A DNA stretch of 64,000 nucleotides from positions 1 through 64,000 of the forward strand of contig NZ_RQGH01000024.1 in assembly GCF_004769635.1 (NCBI RefSeq), written 5' to 3'. The DNA comes from Leptospira jelokensis. GTDB lineage: Bacteria; Spirochaetota; Leptospiria; Leptospirales; Leptospiraceae. Below the pieces are notes generated by a model, which did no database searches, had not been told where the DNA came from, and worked only from the letters and a program-made list of their open reading frames with translations. A program made the position numbers and the translations under genes. This document shows positions 56,216-64,000 of the stretch, one piece after another. Each line of letters starts with the position of its first letter. The first letter of the stretch is position 1.

Positions 56216-57406
56216 ATGAAATTACCTCTTCTAGAAGAACAAAATCTAAAAGGAAAACGAGTTTTTGTTCGCGTGGATTTCAATGTCCCTGTGGAAAACG
56301 GAATTGCGACGGACAAAACTCGAATTGAAAAAACCCTCCCTACTTTGGAACTCCTCATTTCCAAAGGGGCCAAAATCATTTTGGGAAGCCACTTAGGCAG
56401 ACCGAAGGGTGGACCGGAACCAAAGTATTCCATGAAACCTGTGTTTGATGTCCTTTCCACACTGGTAAAAACCAAAGTCAGTTTCTCAGAGGCTGTCATT
56501 GGAGCTACCGTCGTGAAGTTATCAAATGATCTCGGCGAAGGAGAGATTTTACTTTTAGAAAACCTTCGTTTCCATAAGGAAGAAGAGGCAAATGATGCTG
56601 GTTTCTGTAAGGAACTGGCAAAACTGGCTGATGTGTATGTGAACGATGCGTTTGGAACTGCACATAGAGCACACGCTTCCACAGAAGGTGTGGCCCACCT
56701 CCTGCCTGCGTTTGCAGGACTTCTGATGAGAAAAGAAATTGAAGTCTTAAGTGGTCTCCTCGCAAGACCAGAACGACCTTTTGTGGCGATCGTGGGTGGA
56801 TCCAAAGTGAGTTCCAAATTTGCGATTTTAAAAAACCTTCTGGAGAAGGTAGACCACCTCCTCATCGGGGGTGGCATGGCCTATACATTTTTGAAATCCA
56901 GAGCGGTGCCTGTTGGGAAATCCCTTGTGGAACCAGAATTTGAATCCCAAGCCTTCCAACTCATTGACAGGGCTGGGATCCAAGGGGTAGACTTACAAAT
57001 CCCAATTGACCATATCATTGCAGACAATTTTGATCCCAATGCAAAAACGAAGTCCGTGGACAAAATGGGAATCATCGATGGTTGGATGGGAATGGACATT
57101 GGTCCTAAGACGATCGACAATTATGTGAAAGCCATAAAAGAAGCAAAAACCATTTTATGGAACGGCCCGATGGGTGTTTTTGAAATGGATAAGTTCTCGA
57201 AAGGAACCATCGAAATTGCAAAGGCCATTAGCAAATCCAAGGCCAAAACAGTTGTGGGTGGCGGGGATTCCATCGCCGCAGTGAACAAAGCCGGTGTGGC
57301 AGACAAAATCACTCATATTTCCACTGGTGGTGGTGCTTCTTTAGAATTTTTAGAAGGACGAACCCTGCCTGGCGTACAATGTTTACTCCCAAAGGAAGAA
57401 AAATAA
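56216..57406 (+). CDS. pgk: Phosphoglycerate kinase
   Basis: A 396-residue PGK transferring phosphate from 1,3-bisphosphoglycerate to [17 protein letters not shown] is the N-terminal signature, [15 protein letters not shown] binds substrate, [12 protein letters not shown] and [11 protein letters not shown] form the nucleotide-side loops. It starts one base after the gap stop, indicating co-translation. Confidence 0.98.
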   Translation: MKLPLLEEQNLKGKRVFVRVDFNVPVENGIATDKTRIEKTLPTLELLISKGAKIILGSHLGRPKGGPEPKYSMKPVFDVLSTLVKTKVSFSEAVIGATVVKLSNDLGEGEILLLENLRFHKEEEANDAGFCKELAKLADVYVNDAFGTAHRAHASTEGVAHLLPAFAGLLMRKEIEVLSGLLARPERPFVAIVGGSKVSSKFAILKNLLEKVDHLLIGGGMAYTFLKSRAVPVGKSLVEPEFESQAFQLIDRAGIQGVDLQIPIDHIIADNFDPNAKTKSVDKMGIIDGWMGMDIGPKTIDNYVKAIKEAKTILWNGPMGVFEMDKFSKGTIEIAKAISKSKAKTVVGGGDSIAAVNKAGVADKITHISTGGGASLEFLEGRTLPGVQCLLPKEEK

Positions 57407-57407
57407 A

Positions 57408-58157
57408 ATGAGAAAGAAGATCATCGCAGGAAACTGGAAAATGAACCTCAGTTTGGCAGAGGCAAAATCAATCGCAAAAGGATTGTTAAGTGCCAGTGAC
57501 TCATCTTCTTTCGAAGTTATGGTATTTCCGAGTGCCCTTCATTTAGAATCGGTTTCCTCCATTGCAAGTGGATCCAAACTCATCGTAGGGGCGCAGAATG
57601 CTTACCAGTCTGGCCTCACAGCCATGACCGGTGAAATTTCCCCCGTGCAACTTGCAGAACTTGGAATCAAAACGGTGCTCGTTGGCCATTCGGAAAGGCG
57701 CCAATTCCTCGGTGAAACTTCCGAGTTTGACAATGCCAAAATCTCTTACTTCTTAAAAACAGGGCTTCGTGTTGTGTATTGTGTAGGAGAAACCTGGGCA
57801 GAACGGGAAAAAGGCCAAACGTTCTCTGTCCTCGAAGACCAAATCAAAAAAGGTCTAAAGGATATCACAAGTGACCTCTTTCAAAATCTTGTGATTGCTT
57901 ACGAACCAGTATGGGCCATTGGCACAGGAAAAGTGGCAACACCCGTGGAAGCAGAAGAAGCCCATGCTTTCATTCGGAAAACCATTGGTTCACTTTTTGT
58001 GGGGGCAGAAGCCGTGGCAGAAAACATTCAAATTTTGTATGGTGGTTCGGTGAAACCGGACAATATCAAAGAACTTCTCGCCAAACCGAACATTGACGGT
58101 GGCCTTGTTGGTGGAGCCAGTCAAAAATTAGATTCATTTTTAGGACTTTTAAAATAA
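57408..58157 (+). CDS. tpiA: Triose-phosphate isomerase
   Basis: A 249-residue TIM barrel with the catalytic Lys in AGNWKMN, the electrophilic His in VGHSERRQ, the catalytic Glu and flexible loop in [11 protein letters not shown], and the phosphate-binding YGGSVKP. One base separates it from pgk. Confidence 0.98.
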   Translation: MRKKIIAGNWKMNLSLAEAKSIAKGLLSASDSSSFEVMVFPSALHLESVSSIASGSKLIVGAQNAYQSGLTAMTGEISPVQLAELGIKTVLVGHSERRQFLGETSEFDNAKISYFLKTGLRVVYCVGETWAEREKGQTFSVLEDQIKKGLKDITSDLFQNLVIAYEPVWAIGTGKVATPVEAEEAHAFIRKTIGSLFVGAEAVAENIQILYGGSVKPDNIKELLAKPNIDGGLVGGASQKLDSFLGLLK

Positions 58158-58166
58158 GGAAACTTT

Positions 58167-58499
58167 ATGGGATTTTTTGCAGGAACCATTCTCACTCTAT
58201 TTGTTCTACTCTCTCTTTTTCTCATCCTTCTTGTGATGATCCAAACGGGGAAAGGTGGTAGTGCAGGTATGCTCGGCGGATCTACCGCTAGCCAATCCGT
58301 GTTTGGTGCATCAACAGCAGATGTAATGACAAAAACAACTCGAGTCGCAGCGATACTATTCATTGTATTATCACTTGCTCTCTCCTTTGTTTTTGCTAAG
58401 AAAGATGAAGTATTAGTTCCAGATTTGGAACCAAGTTTGGAAGCTCCGGTAGAAACTGATGGAACCACTCCCGAAGTACCGGCACCTAGCGCTCCTTAG
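58167..58499 (+). CDS. secG: Preprotein translocase subunit SecG
   Basis: A 110-residue SecG with two membrane helices (about 6-24 and 57-75) and the connecting conserved glycine-rich loop [13 protein letters not shown]. The Pro/Glu-rich tail is a spirochaete-type extension. It accompanies SecYE during protein export. AAGGAAAC precedes the ATG. The tpiA-secG order is a common bacterial arrangement. Its last 41 bases overlap the next gene. Confidence 0.95.
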   Translation: MGFFAGTILTLFVLLSLFLILLVMIQTGKGGSAGMLGGSTASQSVFGASTADVMTKTTRVAAILFIVLSLALSFVFAKKDEVLVPDLEPSLEAPVETDGTTPEVPAPSAP

Positions 58500-59127
58500 T
58501 CTTCTTTTATTCAGTGTTAGTCTCTATTCAGAGACTAACATTACCGAAAAAGAAAATCGATTAGACAAGGAAATCCTTAGCCTTTACCGAGATATCGCAA
58601 AGGCTAGGGAACTTTTGTCTTACGAGCAAGTTTCTTCCTTACCTGCAAATACGACCATCCAGTTCATTGGTGCGTATCCAAACCGAACGGGGTTACGGAT
58701 TCGGAAATTCAAAGTGGATCCAGACCCACAAAACAAAAACCGAATCAAACATTCTGAAGAAAAATCAATTTTACTAGAATTTAATGGATCCGTATTGTCT
58801 AAGGTGGAAATTTTAATCACAACAGAAGATACTGAGATTGAACAAAAAACAAAAACCAAAATCACAGATACTACCCCACTCGATGATTCTGTTAATGATA
58901 TGGTAATCCAATTTTCAGGGATTGATGGGACAGATAGTTTCCCACTTTCATCCCTTAGGAATGATTCCGTAAAACAAGAAAGGAATGATTTCAAAAAAGA
59001 TTTTTATATCAAATTTTTATTAGACTTTCATAGCCAACTGACATCCATCTCTGCCCTTCAGAAAACAAATGGAAACAGTAACCAAAAGAAGATGTTCAAA
59101 CAATTGAACCAATCATTAGGGTATTAA
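58459..59127 (+). CDS. Exported protein of unknown function
   Basis: A 222-residue protein with a signal peptide ([16 protein letters not shown]) and a polar, beta-rich body ([39 protein letters not shown]). It starts inside secG, 41 bases before its stop, in another frame. A perfect 11-bp hairpin lies in the signal-peptide coding region, just after the secG stop. No family is recognised. The next gene starts one base after its stop, so the protein may belong with the downstream kinase as a periplasmic accessory. Confidence 0.72.
   Translation: MEPLPKYRHLALLSLLLFSVSLYSETNITEKENRLDKEILSLYRDIAKARELLSYEQVSSLPANTTIQFIGAYPNRTGLRIRKFKVDPDPQNKNRIKHSEEKSILLEFNGSVLSKVEILITTEDTEIEQKTKTKITDTTPLDDSVNDMVIQFSGIDGTDSFPLSSLRNDSVKQERNDFKKDFYIKFLLDFHSQLTSISALQKTNGNSNQKKMFKQLNQSLGY
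58516..58541 (+). repeat. Strong 11-bp stem-loop just after secG
   Basis: TGTTAGTCTCT at 58516-58526 and AGAGACTAACA at 58531-58541 form a perfect stem with a 4-base loop, 17 bases after the secG stop and inside the next coding region. No T-run follows. It could slow transcription or protect the upstream mRNA from 3' decay, setting glycolytic and secG expression above the signalling genes downstream. Confidence 0.6.
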
Positions 59128-59128
59128 A

Positions 59129-60283
59129 TTGTCTGATTTGGTAAACCAAGGTGATTCCCATTCGATAGACAATATCGAAAAAGTAGCCGAAAAAGCAAGG
59201 GAGTTAGAAGCCATTTATGATGTTGTACAAGACCCCCTTGTTCTCATTGATTCCGATTTTAATATCCAAAGGGCAAATTTAGCAACCATCCTATTCGCAA
59301 AAAACAATAAATACGATGAACTGCTTGATAGAAAGTGTTACGAAGTATTGTACCAACGAACAGACGTTTGTCCGTATTGTCCAAAAATCAATGTAAAATC
59401 AAAGGAAAAAAACCAAACTAATTCCACACCGATCACTCGGGAAATATTTTTTCGTTCTGAAGATAAAAAACAAACCCTACTCTTAGAATTTTACCCTTAT
59501 CCAAAACAAGAAGATTTGTTTTGGATGGTAGAAAAAATTTCAGATGTAACCAAACAAAGAGAAAAAGAAGAAGAATCCTTTCGGATGCGTAACCTTGCCT
59601 CACTTGGAATTTTAATTTCAGGCATAGCCCATGAATTAAATAACCCACTAACGGGAATTAGCCTAACACTACAAAATTTAAAAGCTAACTGGCAAAACCA
59701 ACCTCCAGAACAAATTGAAAAACGCCTGGACATGATAAGAAATGATATCTCTCGTGCGGCCATCATTGTTTCCGATATCATCTCTTTTGCCAAAACGGAT
59801 AAAGTAAAAGTCACACTTGGTGATATCGTCGAAACTATCAATCGCGCGAAGGACACAGTGATTCGTTTGTATCCCCACTTAAGTAAAAACATCAATTGGC
59901 GGATCACTTGTGACCACGAATACCAATTCCCTTTCCATCCAGGGAAAATGGAACGTCTCTTTATGAATTTATTTCGTAACTCGTTACAGGCCTTCGACTA
60001 TAGGCCGGGCGAAATCAATATTGAAATCCGCAAAACAAAGAATTGGCTTCATATCATCATAGAAGACAATGCGGGTGGAATCCCTGATGCCATCATCCAA
60101 AAGATATTTGATCCCTTTTTTACGAGTAACAAATCAGGAACTGGAACAGGTCTTGGTTTGTCCATATGCCATTCCATTGTAAAAGAACATGATGGAAATA
60201 TTTCGGTAAAATCAGTAGAACAAAAAACCAGGTTCACGATTTCCTTTCCGCTCACAAACGATATCACGGAGCCAAACACATGA
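59129..60283 (+). CDS. PAS-domain sensor histidine kinase with cysteine motif
   Basis: A 384-residue soluble kinase starting at TTG 59129. The PAS domain (about 25-145) holds [15 protein letters not shown], the C-x10-C-x2-C arrangement of PAS domains that may bind metal or sense redox. The H-box is His168 in [14 protein letters not shown]; the ATPase domain has [18 protein letters not shown] and [10 protein letters not shown]. Its stop overlaps the receiver-ATPase gene by four bases, so the two are likely partners. Spacing to the upstream gene is one base. Confidence 0.88.
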   Translation: MSDLVNQGDSHSIDNIEKVAEKARELEAIYDVVQDPLVLIDSDFNIQRANLATILFAKNNKYDELLDRKCYEVLYQRTDVCPYCPKINVKSKEKNQTNSTPITREIFFRSEDKKQTLLLEFYPYPKQEDLFWMVEKISDVTKQREKEEESFRMRNLASLGILISGIAHELNNPLTGISLTLQNLKANWQNQPPEQIEKRLDMIRNDISRAAIIVSDIISFAKTDKVKVTLGDIVETINRAKDTVIRLYPHLSKNINWRITCDHEYQFPFHPGKMERLFMNLFRNSLQAFDYRPGEINIEIRKTKNWLHIIIEDNAGGIPDAIIQKIFDPFFTSNKSGTGTGLGLSICHSIVKEHDGNISVKSVEQKTRFTISFPLTNDITEPNT

Positions 60284-61293
60284 AACAATCCATACTGATT
60301 GTCGAAGACATTCATTCCATCCGCGAAGCCATTATGGATTTGTTAAGTTCCAAATACAATGTTTTTGGAGCGGAACATTTTGAAGAAGCCGTTTGGTATC
60401 TCACGAATGAAAAAATTGACCTAACCATCACAGACATTCGATTACCAGGAAAATCTGGGATCGATCTCGTAAAATTCATCCAAAAAGAATTCCCTCACGT
60501 ATTGTATGCGCTTATGACTGCATACAATATCAATGAATATATAAAATTTGCAAAGGACCTTCAAATTTGGAACATCATTCCTAAGTATAGTTTTTTGGAC
60601 ATCCATCTCATCGAAGTGATGGTGGAAAAATTATTGTCCAATGATATATTCGGTATTGAAAAGTATTTCACAAAGGAATTCCAGGTATTTGATACAAACA
60701 TCAACAGTGAATTCGAAGAAGCTCCAAGTAATGGGATTGTATACAAACAGATCAAATCTGACCAAGACAGATCTATTTTATGTGGAAAAATTTCAAAAAA
60801 CCTGATCCAATTAGGTGCACCAAAAGCCATCCAACAAGTGTTAGAGGAACTAACCTCCAATGCCATGATCCGGGCACCCCGCACAAACGAAGGGGAATAC
60901 AAATACCAATTTGAAATTCCAAGCCATGATATGGTAGTCCCATTGGATAATATCCAACTCATGCCAGAGGATTATTTTCTCATTGGGTATGGGTCTACTG
61001 AGAGCACAATTTTTATTGTTGTAAGAGACCAGTTTGGCTCACTCAAGAAAGAGGAAATATTACACCGATTGGATCGCCATATCAGCATTGATGAAACAAC
61101 CGGGTTCCCAAAAGGATTAGAAGATAGCCATGGCCGAGGGCTCTACATTTGCCGTGAAATTTCGGACCAATTGATCTTTAATATCAAACCTGGAGTTTGC
61201 ACAGAAACCATAGCGATGATCAATAGGGAAGGAAGGACCGGATTCAAATCCTTATCCATCTATGAAGTTGATTCCAAACCAAATTCAAACTAA
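60280..61293 (+). CDS. Receiver domain fused to a GHKL ATPase-like domain
   Basis: A 337-residue fusion. The receiver (1-125) has Asp10, phosphoacceptor Asp52 in [12 protein letters not shown], Thr in ALMTAYN and Lys in IIPKYSF. After a linker, the C-terminal part (about 160-325) resembles HATPase_c/RsbW-like anti-sigma kinases: N-box [12 protein letters not shown] and the G-box [17 protein letters not shown]. There is no H-box or DNA-binding domain. I infer that phosphorylation of the receiver controls a serine-kinase or sequestering activity on a partner-switching protein. It is coupled to the kinase gene. Confidence 0.78.
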   Translation: MKQSILIVEDIHSIREAIMDLLSSKYNVFGAEHFEEAVWYLTNEKIDLTITDIRLPGKSGIDLVKFIQKEFPHVLYALMTAYNINEYIKFAKDLQIWNIIPKYSFLDIHLIEVMVEKLLSNDIFGIEKYFTKEFQVFDTNINSEFEEAPSNGIVYKQIKSDQDRSILCGKISKNLIQLGAPKAIQQVLEELTSNAMIRAPRTNEGEYKYQFEIPSHDMVVPLDNIQLMPEDYFLIGYGSTESTIFIVVRDQFGSLKKEEILHRLDRHISIDETTGFPKGLEDSHGRGLYICREISDQLIFNIKPGVCTETIAMINREGRTGFKSLSIYEVDSKPNSN

Positions 61294-61417
61294 TTGTATC
61301 TTTCATTTTCGTTTGGAGCCATTCACTACTCTGGATGCAGTTGGTTCGTTTTAAAAATCCTACCAAATTGTCTTGATATCCTAATAGCATTGGGATTACA
61401 AAATACCTACACCAACT

Positions 61418-62485
61418 TCACAATTTCTGAAATTGGACCAAATCGGTTTTTGTTTCCATATAGAACACAGACTCTAACTTACCTGGAAAAAACCGAATGG
61501 GAAGTTCTGAAGGAGAGATTCGTTTCTTTCGGATCAGGTCTCCCTTTCCATTCAAAAATAGAAGTTCCGAATCCATAAGGGCCACAAAAAAACTATCTGT
61601 GGCGAATATGGATTGGTAAACTCCACCTTGTTTTGCCTTATTTTTTTCCCAAACCAATTTCCCTGATTCATAATATTCCAATGAATTTGGTGTTTGAATT
61701 AAAATTTGCCCCTCGTTTCCAGTGGCTATGTACAATTGGTGGGGGAAAAACTTGGCTAAAGCGAATTCCTCTATTGATTTACCCGATCCATCGAGTAGGA
61801 GGATCCAGTCTTTATTTTCTCTTGAAAAATGAACGGTTGTGAGTTTCCCATCGGGAGAAAGAGAAACGGATTTAAAAAATGAGTTTGGTTTGTCTTTTGA
61901 TAAATCAAAACCAAAGATGACATTCCCCTTTTCATCCAATCGGTAAATCTCTCCTCCAGAGAAGAGCACCACAACTCCCTTGTTTTTCGTATCAAATTGG
62001 TAGTCAGTTAAAAACCTACCATTTAACTCTTGTTTTCCGACCTGGTTCCCACTTTCATCTAGTAAAAATACAGTGTTATTGTCTCCCGATAAATACAAAA
62101 CAGGTGATGCAAAATAACCACTCCTAGGGTAAGAATTAATGGGTTTTTTCCAATACAATTCACTGCTGTCGGAATAAAAATTAACTTCGTCACCAATTTT
62201 TTCATACAAAAGGTAACCGTTCCCAAGTATTGGAAAATCGACCAAATACTTGGCATCGAATACTTGGAGAGAATTTGTTTTAAACGAATAAAACTGTTTA
62301 TTGAATTTGTAACCATTGATGGTTTTTATAGGATCTTCTCCCACTTTTGGAGATGTTGTTCCAAACTTACCCTCTAAATTCCAAATCCATGTTTCTCGGA
62401 TGTTCGGAACAAAATTGAATTCCACATCCCAACTCAAATAAAATAAAAGAAAAAAACCAAGTGAATACAGAATGTTTTGAAACAT
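61418..62485 (-). CDS. Exported propeller-like protein of unknown function
   Basis: A 355-residue protein with an N-terminal hydrophobic anchor (ILYSLGFFLLFYLSW). The body consists of repeated short beta motifs with turns such as LDESGNQVG, LDEKGNVIFGFDL, LDGSGKSIEEFAL and LNGKGDLIRKKRI, as in PQQ- or WD-like propellers. The repeats suggest a scaffold or ligand-binding role at the inner membrane. The gene is three bases downstream of cinA. Confidence 0.68.
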   Translation of the reverse strand: MFQNILYSLGFFLLFYLSWDVEFNFVPNIRETWIWNLEGKFGTTSPKVGEDPIKTINGYKFNKQFYSFKTNSLQVFDAKYLVDFPILGNGYLLYEKIGDEVNFYSDSSELYWKKPINSYPRSGYFASPVLYLSGDNNTVFLLDESGNQVGKQELNGRFLTDYQFDTKNKGVVVLFSGGEIYRLDEKGNVIFGFDLSKDKPNSFFKSVSLSPDGKLTTVHFSRENKDWILLLDGSGKSIEEFALAKFFPHQLYIATGNEGQILIQTPNSLEYYESGKLVWEKNKAKQGGVYQSIFATDSFFVALMDSELLFLNGKGDLIRKKRISPSELPIRFFPGKLESVFYMETKTDLVQFQKL

Positions 62486-62488
62486 AGT

Positions 62489-63742
62489 TTATGTTGTCCT
62501 AAATTTTAAAGATTGGTATAATAAAAACAAAGCAGTGTTACTCGCATTTTCCCGGATTGCTTCTCGATTCCCAGGAAAGATGTAACGATGTACTGAGACC
62601 TTTCCATTTGGTTCTTTTAGACCAAAACAAACGGTTCCAACTGGTTTGCCCTCACTACCCCCTTCTGGGCCAGCAATCCCTGTTATGGAAATACCAAAGT
62701 CAGTTTTTGTTTTTTCGTAGAGGCCTTCCACCATGGCCTTTGCAACTTCGTCACTCACTGCACCATATGTCTCAATGGAATCCTTTGGAACTCCAAGCAA
62801 ATTTGTTTTTAATTGATTTGAGTAAGTGAGAAAACCACCCATAAAGTAAACACTAGAACCTGCTTGTTCCGTTAGTTTTTTTCCAAGAAGTCCACCCGTA
62901 CAACTTTCAGCAACCGAAACAGTAAGGCCTTCTTTTAATAATTGTTCGTGAACAAATTGAAATACATCATCGGATATGATTTTTGGATATTGTGTTTCAA
63001 GGCGGTTTATTATTTTTTCCAATAATCCTTCATTCGTAGATTGGAAAATACATTTGATATAACCTCTGTTTGCCGTAACACCCCACTCTGCCTCTTTAAA
63101 AAATTCCTCCCGATTTGGTTCAATGAATTCATTTTGGAATAACGACTCACCGATATTCCACAACCATTTGGTTTTATGGACTAAGTTCTCACGAGGGTAA
63201 AGTTTTTTTAACTCAGGGACCAAACGGCGTCTGAACATCTCTGTCATCTCGGAGGGAACTCCTGGCATACAAACCAAATAGGAATTCTCTCCCAATGATT
63301 CAATAAATCCAACAGCAATGCCAACTGAGTTATCTAAGGTTTTTGAACCTTCTGGAACATGGGTTTGGCGAAAAACACTCGGAAGGATGTCTTTGTATTC
63401 TTTTCCACGTGATTCATAAATTTTTGTTAAACGGAGTTTTGCCTTTTCAACAGAATAAGAGGTTTTCCCAGTGAATTGCAAAACCGTTTCTAAAGTATAA
63501 TCATCTTCAGTGGGCCCAAGCCCACCTGTCATAATGGCAAGAACTTGTTTTTCCTTGGCAAGAGTTTGTAAGGCTTTTAATTCAGAAAGGATGAGACTTG
63601 GATCATCCGGTAATGTGATGAATTTTTTTACCTTCCAACCAAGCTCAAATAATTGATTTGCGATCCAACCAGAATTTGTGTCAACACTCCTACCTGCTGT
63701 AAGCTCCGATCCCGTTGACAATATAACAATGTGAGGAGTCAT
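62489..63742 (-). CDS. cinA: CinA-family protein (nicotinamide-nucleotide amidohydrolase)
   Basis: A 417-residue two-domain CinA. The N-terminal molybdopterin-binding-like domain (VILSTGSELTAG; TGGLGPTEDDYT) is linked to a C-terminal PncC amidohydrolase domain (VSVAESCTGGLLGKKL; ISITGIAGPEGGSEGKPVG). PncC recycles NMN to nicotinate mononucleotide. The length is standard. It is transcribed after argS, six bases away. Confidence 0.95.
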   Translation of the reverse strand: MTPHIVILSTGSELTAGRSVDTNSGWIANQLFELGWKVKKFITLPDDPSLILSELKALQTLAKEKQVLAIMTGGLGPTEDDYTLETVLQFTGKTSYSVEKAKLRLTKIYESRGKEYKDILPSVFRQTHVPEGSKTLDNSVGIAVGFIESLGENSYLVCMPGVPSEMTEMFRRRLVPELKKLYPRENLVHKTKWLWNIGESLFQNEFIEPNREEFFKEAEWGVTANRGYIKCIFQSTNEGLLEKIINRLETQYPKIISDDVFQFVHEQLLKEGLTVSVAESCTGGLLGKKLTEQAGSSVYFMGGFLTYSNQLKTNLLGVPKDSIETYGAVSDEVAKAMVEGLYEKTKTDFGISITGIAGPEGGSEGKPVGTVCFGLKEPNGKVSVHRYIFPGNREAIRENASNTALFLLYQSLKFRTT

Positions 63743-63748
63743 TTAGGA

Positions 63749-64000
63749 TTACTCTCCTTCTTTTGACATCTTCTCTGGAAAAGTGATTCCCAGTAGTTCT
63801 AATCCAGAAGCGATCGAACATTTTGTTAAATAAATGAGAAGTAATAAGTGTTCCCTTTCTTCCCCTTGTTTTTCTTTAATACGATTGTTTTTATCAGAAT
63901 AGAATTTTGTAAAAGCTTTACTAAGTGATTGTAAGTAATTGGTTAGGCGGTGTGGCTCTAAATTAGAAGCTGTATCATATACTTCTTCTTGGAAACGAGA
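63749..64000 (-). CDS. argS: Arginyl-tRNA synthetase, C-terminal part (gene runs off the window)
   Basis: Translation of the minus strand from the window edge to a TAA at 63749-63751 gives about 83 residues that match the end of the DALR anticodon-binding domain of ArgRS: EPHRLTNYLQSLSKAFTKFY and LTKCSIASGLELLGITFPEK followed by M. The upstream catalytic domain lies outside the window. It precedes cinA in the same orientation. Confidence 0.85.
   Translation of the reverse strand, partial: SRFQEEVYDTASNLEPHRLTNYLQSLSKAFTKFYSDKNNRIKEKQGEEREHLLLLIYLTKCSIASGLELLGITFPEKMSKEGE

Overview
The window looks like a chromosomal segment of a spirochaete of the genus Leptospira, probably from the saprophyte (L. 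biflexa-like) side. This is inferred from gene content and style, not from a database search. The signs are moderate G+C (near 40% in the housekeeping parts, clearly lower at the left end), loose spirochaetal lipoboxes, an O-antigen-type locus headed by an EPS-associated MarR-like regulator, an LpxI-type lipid A pathway, LysM/FecR and OmpL47-like envelope proteins, and many PAS/GAF histidine kinases. I found no tRNA, rRNA, CRISPR array, insertion sequence or prophage gene.

Layout. (1) Positions 1-7846, all on the minus strand, read as the promoter-proximal end of a surface-polysaccharide (rfb-like) locus: MarR-like regulator, GDP-fucose synthase, a 2-hydroxyacid dehydrogenase, an LhgO-like FAD oxidoreductase, a PglK/MsbA-like ABC transporter, a PseC-like aminotransferase, a SAM methyltransferase, and a 34-codon remnant resembling the start of a NeuB/PseI sialic-acid-type synthase. 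(2) Positions 7847-8587 hold no convincing gene but carry two copies of TGTTCA-N5-TGAACA spaced 33 bp apart. (3) Positions 8588-16751 are mixed: a PlsC-like acyltransferase, a small lipoprotein, a SpoU/TrmH methyltransferase, 2,4-dienoyl-CoA reductase, a lone receiver protein convergent with a four-PAS histidine kinase, and a short-chain dehydrogenase. (4) Positions 16888-24782 hold a membrane SpoIIE phosphatase with TPRs, three lipoproteins (DUF1566-like, metzincin-motif, seven-repeat propeller) and a PAS kinase. (5) Positions 24949-32402 form a plus-strand run sucC-sucD-tolC-SH3 protein-fmdB-lpxI-lpxB. (6) Positions 32376-38299, minus: a small lipoprotein, an AsmA-like membrane protein, a TPR lipoprotein, a UvrD/PcrA-like helicase and a GST. 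(7) Positions 38429-42469, plus: Nudix hydrolase, LysM-FecR protein, OmpL47-like protein, MFS transporter and a small protein. (8) Positions 42470-50258, minus: a translationally coupled cassette (lamin-tail-like lipoprotein, predicted outer-membrane protein, phospholipase-D-like enzyme) downstream of uvrC. (9) Positions 50318-53345, plus: a six-TM chemotaxis receptor overlapping a signal-peptidase-I homologue that lacks both catalytic residues. (10) Position 53357 to the end: a GAF kinase (minus), then gap-pgk-tpiA-secG-unknown-kinase-receiver/ATPase (plus), then a propeller-like protein, cinA and the C-terminus of argS (minus).

Themes. Envelope biogenesis dominates (O-antigen sugars, lipid A, lipoproteins, OMPs), interleaved with central carbon metabolism and signalling. 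The points I rate most worth a second look are the signal peptidase pseudoenzyme coupled to a chemoreceptor, the lamin-tail/OMP/PLD cassette, the twin palindromes upstream of the polysaccharide locus, the metzincin-motif lipoprotein, the REC-HATPase fusion at the end of the glycolytic run, and a matching ~110-residue insertion in the DHp region of two different histidine kinases.
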